Assembly (NCBI GenBank): GCA_958439195.1 | Contig: OY288161.1 | Location: 58,435 to 122,434 of the forward strand | DNA length: 64,000 bases | DNA from: an uncultured Paracoccaceae bacterium | Lineage (GTDB): Bacteria > Pseudomonadota > Alphaproteobacteria > Rhodobacterales > Rhodobacteraceae | Direction: 5' to 3' | Shown: one piece after another, positions 7,571 to 15,132 of the stretch | How the letters are laid out: every line of letters begins with the position of its first letter | Position numbering within the stretch: position 1 is the stretch's first letter | Made by a program: the position numbers and the translations under genes | Notes under the pieces: model-generated | What the model was told of the DNA's origin: nothing | Databases searched by the model: none | What the model saw: the letters and a program-made list of their open reading frames with translations, nothing else

Positions 7571-9103
7571 ATGGCGGGTGACGGGATGATGCAAGAGGCG
7601 GGCGCGGTGATCCGGCTGCATGGGACCGACAATGTGGTGATCGCGCTGGCCGACCTGCCCAAGGGGGCTGTGGTCGAAGGGGTTGTCCTGCCGCAACCCG
7701 TGCCGCGTGGCCACAAGATTGCGGCAGGCCCGATTGCGGCGGGGCAGAATGTGCTGCGATATGGGCAGATCATCGGGCAGGCGACAGTGAATATCGCGGC
7801 GGGCGGGCATGTGCATTCCCATAATCTGGGCATGGCCCCACACAGCGATGACTATGCCATCGGCAGCGAAAGCCACCCCCTGCCCGCCCTGCCGCCGCGC
7901 GAATTCATGGGGTATCACCGCGCCGACGGGCAGGTGGGGACGCGGAATTATATCGGCATCCTGACATCGGTGAATTGTTCGGGGTCGGTGGCGCGGTTCA
8001 TTGCCGAGGCGGCGGAACAGGATCCCGGTCTGATGGGCCTGCCCAATGTCGATGGCTTTGTGCCCATTGTGCATCAGACGGGCTGTGGCATGTCCGGCAC
8101 CAATGAAGGGTATCAAACCCTGATGCGGACACTGAAAGGCTATGCCCGTAACGCCAATTTCGGGGGCATCCTGCTGGTGGGGCTGGGATGCGAGGTGATG
8201 CAGGTGCCCGATCTGGTAGGGCAAGGCCGCCTGCGGCCAGATGGCAATTTCCGTTACATGACCATTCAGGGCACCGGGGGCACGCGGGCCACGATTGCCA
8301 AGGCGCTGGAGGTGTTGCGCGACATGGCAGCGGTGGCGTCCAAGGTGGAACGCAGGCCGGCCCCGGTGTCGAAGCTGATCGTCGGGCTGCAATGCGGTGG
8401 ATCGGACGGGTATTCCGGGATTACCGCGAACCCCGCGCTGGGCCATGCGTCAGACCTGCTGGTTCGGATGGGGGGGACGACCATCCTGTCGGAAACGCCC
8501 GAAATTTACGGCGCGGAACATCTGCTGACCCGCCGCGCGGTCAGCCGCGAGGTGGGCGAGACGCTGATCGAACGCATCCGGTGGTGGGAGGATTACACCG
8601 CCCGGAACGAGGGGGAGATGGACAACAACCCATCCCCCGGCAACAAGAAGGGCGGGCTGACGACCATTCTGGAAAAATCGCTGGGCGCAGTGGCCAAAGG
8701 CGGCACCGCCCCGTTGGCGGGCGTCTACAAGTTCGCGGAACCCATCACCACGTCCGGCTTTGTCTATATGGACAGCCCCGGCTATGATCCGTGTTCGGTG
8801 ACCGGGCAGATCGCATCTGGTGCGACGCTGATCGTTTTCACCACTGGCCGCGGATCGGTTTCCGGCTACAAGCCCAGCCCCTGCATCAAGCTGGCGACCA
8901 ATTCGGAAATGTATGCCCGGATGGCCGAAGATATGGACATCAACTGCGGCGACATCCTGACCGAGGGGCGCAGCATCACTGAAAAGGGCGAAGAGATTCT
9001 GGACAAGATCATTGCCGTTGCCTCTGGCCAGCAGACCCTGTCCGAAGAGCTGGGGTTCGGCGGGGCCGAATTCGTGCCGTGGCAGATCGGTGCGGTGATG
9101 TGA
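7571..9103 (+). CDS. UxaA-family sugar-acid dehydratase (altronate dehydratase type, SAF plus catalytic domain)
   Basis: This 510-residue protein combines an N-terminal SAF domain (residues about 10-85, ending near AGGHVHSHN) with the iron-dependent catalytic domain of altronate/galactarate dehydratases. Conserved cysteine segments are GCGMSGTNEGY (about 177), LVGLGCEVMQ (about 210), LQCGGSDGYSG (about 275) and the late INCGDIL. NPSPGNKKGG (about 357) is also typical. The ATG at 7571 has AAGGGGGG about 10 bp upstream. Such enzymes remove water from aldonates to give 2-keto-3-deoxy acids, which fits the dehydrogenase and lactonase next door. Altronate itself is not proven as substrate. Confidence 0.88.
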   Translation: MAGDGMMQEAGAVIRLHGTDNVVIALADLPKGAVVEGVVLPQPVPRGHKIAAGPIAAGQNVLRYGQIIGQATVNIAAGGHVHSHNLGMAPHSDDYAIGSESHPLPALPPREFMGYHRADGQVGTRNYIGILTSVNCSGSVARFIAEAAEQDPGLMGLPNVDGFVPIVHQTGCGMSGTNEGYQTLMRTLKGYARNANFGGILLVGLGCEVMQVPDLVGQGRLRPDGNFRYMTIQGTGGTRATIAKALEVLRDMAAVASKVERRPAPVSKLIVGLQCGGSDGYSGITANPALGHASDLLVRMGGTTILSETPEIYGAEHLLTRRAVSREVGETLIERIRWWEDYTARNEGEMDNNPSPGNKKGGLTTILEKSLGAVAKGGTAPLAGVYKFAEPITTSGFVYMDSPGYDPCSVTGQIASGATLIVFTTGRGSVSGYKPSPCIKLATNSEMYARMAEDMDINCGDILTEGRSITEKGEEILDKIIAVASGQQTLSEELGFGGAEFVPWQIGAVM

Positions 9104-9443
9104 CCCATGCCTACCGCGCACGATGCTGATAGCTGCACAGCGGCGCCCTGTTGCCGCGCCGCACAGCATTCACACCGCATTAAGGTTAACGCCCCGCGAC
9201 AGGAGGCGGCGATCCCGAAGTGATCAAGGTGCGCACGTCCCCCTGAAGGGGACCGCGCAAGCCTTTTGTGTCGCACACCGCGCGTGCCGCGCGGCGCGCT
9301 CCGCGATAATGGGGCGTGCCGCCCCCTCTGTCCGCTGCGCGGCCATTCACCCCCTGCGGGTATTTGGGCCAAGATGAAAGGAACAGGTTTGATTTCATCT
9401 TGGCAAAAATACCCAATAAAACCGGGCTGGGCCGGGTGCGATG
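9104..9443. repeat. Intergenic composite repeat with inverted pair of the dispersed element
   Basis: This 340-bp gap between two convergent genes has no coding signal. It holds the hairpin TCCCCCTGAAGGGGA near 9238, then a GC-rich mosaic shared with 45780-45890 (the segment around TGCCGCCCCCTCTGTCCG is common to both). Two copies of the dispersed repeat follow in inverted orientation (9358-9378 and 9394-9414), able to form a long hairpin. A motif CATTAAGGTTAACG lies at 9178-9191. The inverted pair probably ends transcription from both sides. Confidence 0.65.
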
Positions 9444-10814
9444 TCAGGCGAACAGCGCGCTGATGTCGGCCACCGCCTGATCCACTAAGTCCGGGCGAGC
9501 GCGGGATTCGACGTTCAGGCGGAGAAGCGGTTCAGTGTTCGATCCGCGCAGGTTCATCCGCCATGTCCCGAAATCCAGTGACAGGCCATCCGTGTCGTCG
9601 CGGTTGGTGGCCTTTGGCGCATAGGCGGCTTCGACCCGTGCGATGGCGGCCTTTACGTCGGGGACGCGAAAGTTGATCTCGCCGGATGAGGGGAAGGCCG
9701 CGCGGCGGTGGGCGAGAAGCGTGGCGAGGGAGTGGCCTGTGCGGCCCATCAGTTCGGCCACCAGAAGCCAGGGGATCATGCCGCTGTCGCAGGCGAAAAA
9801 GTCGCGGAAATAATGGTGGGCCGACATCTCGCCGCCATAGACGGCCCCGGTGTCGCGCAGCGCCTGTTTCAGAAAGGCGTGTCCGGTGCGGGCCATGACC
9901 GCCCTGCCCCCGGCCTGTGCCACGGCGGCCTGGGTGGCAAGGATCACGCGCGGATCATGGACGATGGCCGCCCCCGGCTCCTTGGCGAGGAAGGTTTCGG
10001 CCAGAAGGCCCACCACATATTCCCCCGGCACGAAGGCGCCGGTGTGATCGAAAAAGAAGCAGCGGTCGAAATCACCGTCGAAGGCCACGGCCATATCGGC
10101 CCCGGCGGCAACAACCGCCTGCGCCGTGGCGGGCTGATTTTCCGGCAACAGCGGGTTGGGGATGCCGTTGGGAAAGGTCCCATCGGGTTCGTGGTGCAGG
10201 CGGGTAAAGCGCAGGGGCGCGCCTTTTGCGGCAAGGGCGGCGGCGATGGCGTCGAAGGTTGGGCCTGCCGCGCCATTTCCGGCGTTCACAAGGATATGCA
10301 GCGGGCGCAACGCGGCGGCGTCGACGAAGGACAGAACCCGTTCCACATAGGCGGCGCGGGTGGCAGTGGCGTCGGTGATGCGCCCGCCCGGTTGTGGCGG
10401 GGCAAAGGATTGGCTTTCGGCCAGCGCCTTGATCGCGGCAAGGCCACTTGCCGCATCCAGGGGCGCAGACCCGGCGCGGACCATCTTCATCCCGTTGTAG
10501 TCCATCGGGTTGTGCGAGGCGGTGACGCAGATGCCGCCATCCGCGCCCAGATGTCCGGTGGCGAAATAGACCTCTTCGGTGCCGCAAAGGCCAAGGTCCA
10601 GCACCTCTACCCCTGCCGCCATCAGGCCGTTGGCCACCGCATCGGACAGGGATTGCGACGAGGCGCGGATGTCACGGCCCAGCACGACGCGACTGGCCCC
10701 CAGCACTTCGGCAAAGGCGCGGCCGATGCGGGTGGCGATGGCCGCGTCCAGATCAACGCCCAGACGCCCGCGAATGTCATAGGCCTTGAAGCAGGTGAGG
10801 GGGGCGGTGGTCAT
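9444..10814 (-). CDS. manB: Phosphomannomutase/phosphoglucomutase
   Basis: This 456-residue alpha-D-phosphohexomutase has all four family loops: the catalytic serine loop TASHNPMDYNGMK (about 98-110), the magnesium loop FDGDFDRCFFFD (about 244-255), the sugar-binding loop GGEMSAHHYFRDF (about 325) and the phosphate-binding loop RGSNTEPLLRLNVES (about 427). It interconverts mannose-6-phosphate and mannose-1-phosphate, and often the glucose forms. ManC at 15133-16563 would use the product to make GDP-mannose for the LPS or polysaccharide genes nearby. It is divergent from the hemP unit. Confidence 0.9.
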   Translation of the reverse strand: MTTAPLTCFKAYDIRGRLGVDLDAAIATRIGRAFAEVLGASRVVLGRDIRASSQSLSDAVANGLMAAGVEVLDLGLCGTEEVYFATGHLGADGGICVTASHNPMDYNGMKMVRAGSAPLDAASGLAAIKALAESQSFAPPQPGGRITDATATRAAYVERVLSFVDAAALRPLHILVNAGNGAAGPTFDAIAAALAAKGAPLRFTRLHHEPDGTFPNGIPNPLLPENQPATAQAVVAAGADMAVAFDGDFDRCFFFDHTGAFVPGEYVVGLLAETFLAKEPGAAIVHDPRVILATQAAVAQAGGRAVMARTGHAFLKQALRDTGAVYGGEMSAHHYFRDFFACDSGMIPWLLVAELMGRTGHSLATLLAHRRAAFPSSGEINFRVPDVKAAIARVEAAYAPKATNRDDTDGLSLDFGTWRMNLRGSNTEPLLRLNVESRARPDLVDQAVADISALFA

Positions 10815-10861
10815 GTGGTCATCTCCCGTGGCGGTGCGTTGTAGTTAGCAGGCGGCGCGTG

Positions 10862-10912
10862 GTGGGGGAAGGGTGGGGGTGGATGGGTGGGGGGGTGGAT
10901 GGGTGGGGGTGA
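10862..10912. repeat. G-rich tract with G-quadruplex potential in the manB-hemP divergent region
   Basis: The plus strand carries repeated runs of three to seven G separated by one to a few bases, with the unit GGATGGGTGGGGG occurring twice. An A/T-rich stretch (10913-10975) that probably holds the promoter for the rightward unit follows directly. I see no gene in 10815-11026. Confidence 0.6.
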
Positions 10913-11026
10913 AAACCTGACTAAAAAAATACACTTTACTATCCCGACTGTTTTGCTAGGTTAATTGTAATCCCCAGCCAGCCCCTGCGGTCAGCCCGGC
11001 CCCCACCTGACCAGAGAGATGGCGAG

Positions 11027-11188
11027 ATGACCCAGACAGCACGACCCCCGCTTCCATCAGGCAGCGCCCCGCGCCTGCGTGATGCCGACCTGACAGACCT
11101 GTTCCAGCTTGCCTTGACGGGTTGGATGCCCGCCAGCGCGGGTGCCGGGCTGGAAGCCCTGTTTGACCGGATGGAGGCCGCAAGATGA
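11027..11188 (+). CDS. Small protein of 53 residues, translationally coupled to hemP
   Basis: The frame ATG ACC CAG ... AGA TGA encodes 53 residues with the core LRDADLTDLFQLALTGWMP. It is preceded by a purine-rich AGAGAGATGGCGAG. Its stop overlaps the hemP start as ATGA (11185-11188), which is strong evidence that it is translated as a leader or partner of hemP. I do not recognise the family. It has no membrane segment and no obvious signal peptide, and may form an amphipathic helix. Confidence 0.55.
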   Translation: MTQTARPPLPSGSAPRLRDADLTDLFQLALTGWMPASAGAGLEALFDRMEAAR

Positions 11189-11436
11189 ACATGCGCCCCG
11201 ATCCCTTGCGGCTGCGCGATCCTGCGACCCGGCAATTGGCGGCCCGGCAATTGGCAGCCCGGCAAATAGCGGCGCCTGACGCGGGCAGTGCATCCCCCCT
11301 GCCCCCATCCGAAAGCGCGCCGCTGCATGATGCGCGCGCCTTGACCAAGGGCGGGGTGCAGGCGCGGATCGCGCTGGACGGTCAGGTTTATGCGCTGCGC
11401 ATCACCCGTGCGGGCAAGTTGATCCTGACCAAGTGA
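11185..11436 (+). CDS. hemP: Hemin uptake protein HemP
   Basis: The last 35 residues (ALTKGGVQARIALDGQVYALRITRAGKLILTK as the C-terminal region, positions about 52-83) match the short HemP/HmuP family, whose end is nearly always KLILTK. HemP proteins are linked to haem and iron uptake, and some act as regulators of the haem transporter. The 83-residue length is longer than usual because of an N-terminal extension containing a repeated LAARQ block. That block is encoded by three 15-bp DNA repeats at 11230-11274. Translation is coupled to the upstream small frame. Confidence 0.8.
   Translation: MNMRPDPLRLRDPATRQLAARQLAARQIAAPDAGSASPLPPSESAPLHDARALTKGGVQARIALDGQVYALRITRAGKLILTK
11230..11274 (+). 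repeat. Three 15-bp tandem repeats in the hemP N-terminus
   Basis: CGGCAATTGGCGGCC, CGGCAATTGGCAGCC and the diverged CGGCAAATAGCGGCG follow one another. They encode RQLAA-type units, so copy number changes would keep the frame. Confidence 0.85.
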
Positions 11437-11480
11437 TCTAACCAAGTGACGTGCCCAAGTGATCTGACCAAGTGACCTGC
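11427..11480 (+). repeat. Four-copy tandem repeat spanning the hemP stop codon
   Basis: Four units of 12-14 bp with the core CCAAGTGA(T/C) follow one another from the hemP end. The first unit contains the stop codon (AAG TGA), so the array duplicates the lysine-stop end of the gene downstream of itself. Confidence 0.8.
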
Positions 11481-11550
11481 CCTGTGCGGCAGGCACGGCG
11501 CGCCTTTGCGGCGAAGTGACAGCGCCTGCGGGTCGGTGTAAGGGGGCGGC

Positions 11551-12936
11551 ATGACAGACCACAGCGCCCTGCCCCCCATCCACACGCCCCCCGGTTCGCC
11601 ACCCGGCTCTGCGGCCTTGTCCCTGTGGCTGCTGGCGACAGGGTTGCTGGCACCGATTGGTCCTATGATCCTGCGGCGCAGGTTGGCGCGCGGCAAGGAA
11701 GATCCGGCACGCTGGCCAGAAAAGCTGGGCCGGATTGCCCTGCCCCGGCCCGACGGCAACCTAATCTGGCTGCATGCCGTCAGTGTGGGCGAAGGGCTGT
11801 CGGTTTTGCCCCTGTTGCGGGCCTTGACGGCGCGGCCGGGGGTGACGGTGCTGCTGACCTGCACGACGGTCACGGCGATGGGGTTGATGCAGGCGCGGGT
11901 GCCGGATCGCGTGATCGTGCAATATCTGCCGCTGGACCTGCCCGGCCCTGTTGCGCGGTTTCTGGACCATTGGCGGCCTGATGTGGCGGTTATGGTGGAA
12001 AGCGAATTCTGGCCCCGGCTGATCCATGCCACCCATGCGCGGGGTGTTCCGCTGATCCTGGCCAATGCGCGCATGTCGGACCGGTCTGCCGAACGCTGGC
12101 GGCGGATGCGGGGGCTGGCGCGGGCGATTCTGGGGCGGTTTACGCTGCTGACAGCACCGGATGGAGGAATGGCCGCGCGGTTAAAGGGGTTGGGGGCCGA
12201 TCCGGCGCGGGTGATCGTGACAGGCACGCTGAAGCGCGCAGCGGAGCGGTTACCGGTGGACCCTGCGGCGCTGGCGCAGTTGCGGGGGGTGATCGGGGGG
12301 CGGCCCCTTTGGTTGGCGGCGTCCACCCATGCGGGCGAAGAGGTGGCGGTGGCCGAGGCGCACCGCATCCTGTGCCAAGGCCGCCCGGATGCGCTGTTGA
12401 TCCTGGCACCGCGCCATCCGGCACGGGCGGCAGAGATTGCAGAGATTTTGGACAAGGCGGGCCTGACACAGACGTGCCGCAGTCGGGGCGATGCCCCAGA
12501 GGCGCAGGTCTATCTGGCCGACACGCTGGGCGAAATGGGGCTGTGGTTCGATCTTTGCCCGGTCTCTTTTATCGGCGGGTCGCTGGTGCCGGGGATTGGC
12601 GGGCACAACGCCTATGAGCCCGCGCTGCACGGGTCGGCCATTCTGCATGGGCCGCATGTGGGCAATTTCGCAGACCTTTACGCCCGGCTGGATGCTGCCG
12701 GCGGGGCGCAGCCTGTAGCGGATGCCGCCGCGCTTGCCGCGGTTCTGGAACGGGTGCTGAAGACGGGGCCAGAATTGGGTTCAGAACTGGGTTCAGATTT
12801 GGGGCGGGACGGGCCAAAGGCGGGGTGCGCGGCGTGGCGCGACTTGACCGGGGCGGCATCCGGCGTTCTGGCGGCAGAGGCGGATGGGGTAACGGCGACT
12901 TCGGAGCTTATCCTGGCGCAGTTGCCGCAGGGGTAA
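11551..12936 (+). CDS. waaA: 3-deoxy-D-manno-octulosonic acid (Kdo) transferase
   Basis: This 461-residue GT-B enzyme has a hydrophobic N-terminal anchor (about 22-40) and the family segments LHAVSVGEG (about 74-82), VESEFWPRLI (about 149), STHAGEE (about 252) and GGHNAYEPA (about 350). It adds Kdo from CMP-Kdo to the lipid A precursor at the inner membrane. A lipid A acyltransferase gene is convergent, 4 bp from its stop, and a glycosyltransferase lies beyond, so this is an LPS inner-core region. Near the C-terminus a 12-bp DNA repeat (12771-12806) encodes ELGSELGSDLG, an unusual insertion. Confidence 0.92.
   Translation: MTDHSALPPIHTPPGSPPGSAALSLWLLATGLLAPIGPMILRRRLARGKEDPARWPEKLGRIALPRPDGNLIWLHAVSVGEGLSVLPLLRALTARPGVTVLLTCTTVTAMGLMQARVPDRVIVQYLPLDLPGPVARFLDHWRPDVAVMVESEFWPRLIHATHARGVPLILANARMSDRSAERWRRMRGLARAILGRFTLLTAPDGGMAARLKGLGADPARVIVTGTLKRAAERLPVDPAALAQLRGVIGGRPLWLAASTHAGEEVAVAEAHRILCQGRPDALLILAPRHPARAAEIAEILDKAGLTQTCRSRGDAPEAQVYLADTLGEMGLWFDLCPVSFIGGSLVPGIGGHNAYEPALHGSAILHGPHVGNFADLYARLDAAGGAQPVADAAALAAVLERVLKTGPELGSELGSDLGRDGPKAGCAAWRDLTGAASGVLAAEADGVTATSELILAQLPQG
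12771..12806 (+). repeat. 12-bp tandem repeats inside waaA
   Basis: AGAATTGGGTTC, AGAACTGGGTTC and AGATTTGGGGCG occur in a row and encode repeated (E/D)LGS units near the C-terminus. Confidence 0.8.
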
Positions 12937-12940
12937 GGCG

Positions 12941-13831
12941 TTACCAGGTCTTGTTGCCCATTTTCCAGCGGCGATGCGTCCAAAGCCATTGGTCCATGTG
13001 GGCACGGACCTGCATCTCGAGGCTGTCATTCAGCTTTTGGGTCATGTCTTCGGCGGTGGTGTGGGGGATCGGCGCCTCGACCAGCAGGTCAAAGCCACCA
13101 TCGGCGCGGCGGATGCCATAGGTGGGCAGGATCAGGGCGTCATAGCGCAGCGCCATTTCGGCGGGGGAGAGGGAAGTCAGCGCCTCGGCCCCGAAGAACC
13201 GCAGGATTGCGCCATCGCCCATCGACTGATCCAGCACCACGCCCACCATGCCGCCGCCTTTCAGAAAGCGCAGCATGTCGGCCAGACCCTTGCGCCCGCG
13301 CGGGAAAAGCGGCGTGCCGATGCGTGAGATGGCGGCGACGTAATGTTCATTGAAGAAGGCGTTGTCCATTGGGCGATACAGGCCGCCCACCCGGTAGCCG
13401 CGCGCGATCAGGCTGCCGCGAATGGCGTCGTAATTGCCCAGATGCCCGGTGACCAGAAGGACGGGGCGGCCCGTGCGGTGCGCCTCTTCCAGCGCGGGGA
13501 CACCGGGGCCTTGCAGCGGTTCGCTGGCGACGCGGGCAACAAAATCGGGGCCGGAATACAGTTCGGCCAGCGTGCGGCCAATGCTGCGGGGAACGGCGCG
13601 TTCCATGCGGCGCACCTCGGCGGCGGGCAGATCGGGGCGCACAAGGGCAAGATTTTCGCGGATGCGGGCGCGGTAGCCGCCAAGCGGGGCCACGATGCGG
13701 GTCATCAGAAAGGCGGCCAGCCCGCGGCGGGCATCAAACGGCAGGCACAGCATAAGCCAGATGGCCCCCCGGATGACGCGGTCTGTCACCCAGTGGTTGA
13801 TCTGTCTTGTTCTGCTGTCTCTGGTGGTCAT
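12941..13831 (-). CDS. lpxL: Lipid A biosynthesis lauroyl/myristoyl acyltransferase
   Basis: This 296-residue membrane-associated acyltransferase has the H-x4-D catalytic motif in TGHLGNYDA (about 122-130). FPRGRKGLADMLRFLKGG (about 175) and VVLDQS (about 197) are also typical of LpxL/HtrB proteins. It transfers a secondary acyl chain to Kdo-lipid IVA. The ATG at 13831 (MTTRDSRTRQ) was preferred to the longer frame reaching 13912, whose extra residues look like untranslated sequence. It is convergent with waaA, the enzyme acting just before it. Confidence 0.85.
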   Translation of the reverse strand: MTTRDSRTRQINHWVTDRVIRGAIWLMLCLPFDARRGLAAFLMTRIVAPLGGYRARIRENLALVRPDLPAAEVRRMERAVPRSIGRTLAELYSGPDFVARVASEPLQGPGVPALEEAHRTGRPVLLVTGHLGNYDAIRGSLIARGYRVGGLYRPMDNAFFNEHYVAAISRIGTPLFPRGRKGLADMLRFLKGGGMVGVVLDQSMGDGAILRFFGAEALTSLSPAEMALRYDALILPTYGIRRADGGFDLLVEAPIPHTTAEDMTQKLNDSLEMQVRAHMDQWLWTHRRWKMGNKTW

Positions 13832-14002
13832 GTGCGCCTTTGGGATCGGGGAAATCCCCTGAGGCGTCGGATATATCCCCCCGGACGGGCCGGAACAAGG
13901 ATGGCCGGGCAAAGCGACGTAACGGCGCGGTCACGTTGACAGGCCCGGCCTTGCCGGGGTCTATGAGGCGCGAAGGACGGGGGCAAGAAGGACAGGGGCG
14001 AC

Positions 14003-15085
14003 ATGCGCGCGGATGAACCACCACAGGTCTATGTCACCAACCTGAACCCCCGGTTCACCGGGGTGTCGGCCACGGCTGCGGCGGTGCTGGCGGAACAGCG
14101 GCGAACCATGAACGCGGTGCTGGTGGGCCATCCTTTGCCGGGATGCCCTGTTCCGCTCACGCGGCGGCAGGCGCTGGTCCTGGCGCGGATACCGCCTGCG
14201 GGACGGGCGTTTTCCATTTGGCATGTGCGGCGCAACCCGGAAATGCAACTGGCGCTGTTTGCGCGGGATGTGCTGCGGTTGCCGATACGAATTGTCTTTA
14301 CCTCGGCCGCGCAACGCCGCCATTCGGCATGGCCGCGCTGGTTGATCGGGCGGATGGATGCGGTGATTGCGACGACCGATGCCGCGGCGGGGTTTGTGCC
14401 GGGGGTGCGGGCCGTGGTGCCGCATGGGGTTGATACGGCGCGGTTCCACCCTGCGCCGGACCGCGCCGCCGCCTGGGCGGCGACAGGGATGCCGGGCGAG
14501 TATGGCATCCTGACGGTGGGGCGCATCCGGCCCGAAAAGGGCACCGATCTGTTCGTGCAGGCGATGATCCGCGCCCTGCCCCGCCTGCCGGGGGCGACTG
14601 CGGTGGTGGCGGGATTGGCCAAGGGCGGGGACGAGGGGTTTCTTGCCCGCCTGAAGGCCGATGTGGCGGCGGCGGGGCTGGCCGGGCGCATCCTGTTTCC
14701 GGGCGAGGTGGCGGCCGCCGACATGCCCGCCCTGATGCAAGGCTGCGGGTTGCTGATGGCCTTGCCCCGCTATGAAGGCTATGGCGTGACGCCGATCGAG
14801 GCGATGGCCTGCGGCGTGCCGATCATCGCCAGCCAAACCGGGCATTTCGCGGAATTCGCGGGCCGTGCGGATGGCAATGATCAGGCCGGGGATCAGGCCG
14901 GGATCATCCTGCCGTTGGAGGATGCCGCAGGCGCCGCCGAGGCGGCGGTGGCGCTGCTGGGCGACCCTGCGCGACATGCGGCCTTTGCGGCGGCCGCGCG
15001 GGAGCGGGCGGTGCGGTTGTTTGGTGTGGCGCGTGAGGCGGCGGGGATACGGGCGGTCTATGACGATCTGTGGGCAGCGGCGTGA
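14003..15085 (+). CDS. Family 4 glycosyltransferase, probably LPS core
   Basis: This 360-residue GT-B glycosyltransferase carries PHGVDTARFHP (about 139-149), VGRIRPEKGTDLFVQA (about 171) and the donor-binding end RYEGYGVTPIEAMACGVPIIAS (about 256, E-x7-E). The VTNLNPRFTGVSATA start resembles LPS core mannosyltransferases of the LpcC type. Genes for GDP-mannose synthesis lie on both sides (manB and manC), which supports a mannosyl donor, but the specificity is inferred. A perfect 12-bp duplication at 14879-14902 encodes DQAGDQAG in a surface loop. The gene is divergent from lpxL. Confidence 0.8.
   Translation: MRADEPPQVYVTNLNPRFTGVSATAAAVLAEQRRTMNAVLVGHPLPGCPVPLTRRQALVLARIPPAGRAFSIWHVRRNPEMQLALFARDVLRLPIRIVFTSAAQRRHSAWPRWLIGRMDAVIATTDAAAGFVPGVRAVVPHGVDTARFHPAPDRAAAWAATGMPGEYGILTVGRIRPEKGTDLFVQAMIRALPRLPGATAVVAGLAKGGDEGFLARLKADVAAAGLAGRILFPGEVAAADMPALMQGCGLLMALPRYEGYGVTPIEAMACGVPIIASQTGHFAEFAGRADGNDQAGDQAGIILPLEDAAGAAEAAVALLGDPARHAAFAAAARERAVRLFGVAREAAGIRAVYDDLWAAA
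14879..14902 (+). repeat. Perfect 12-bp duplication in the glycosyltransferase gene
   Basis: GATCAGGCCGGG occurs twice head to tail and adds four residues in frame. Confidence 0.85.
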
Positions 15086-15132
15086 CATAACCCCATCGCC
15101 GGTATGATCCGGGACGGGGTTCCAAAGTCACC

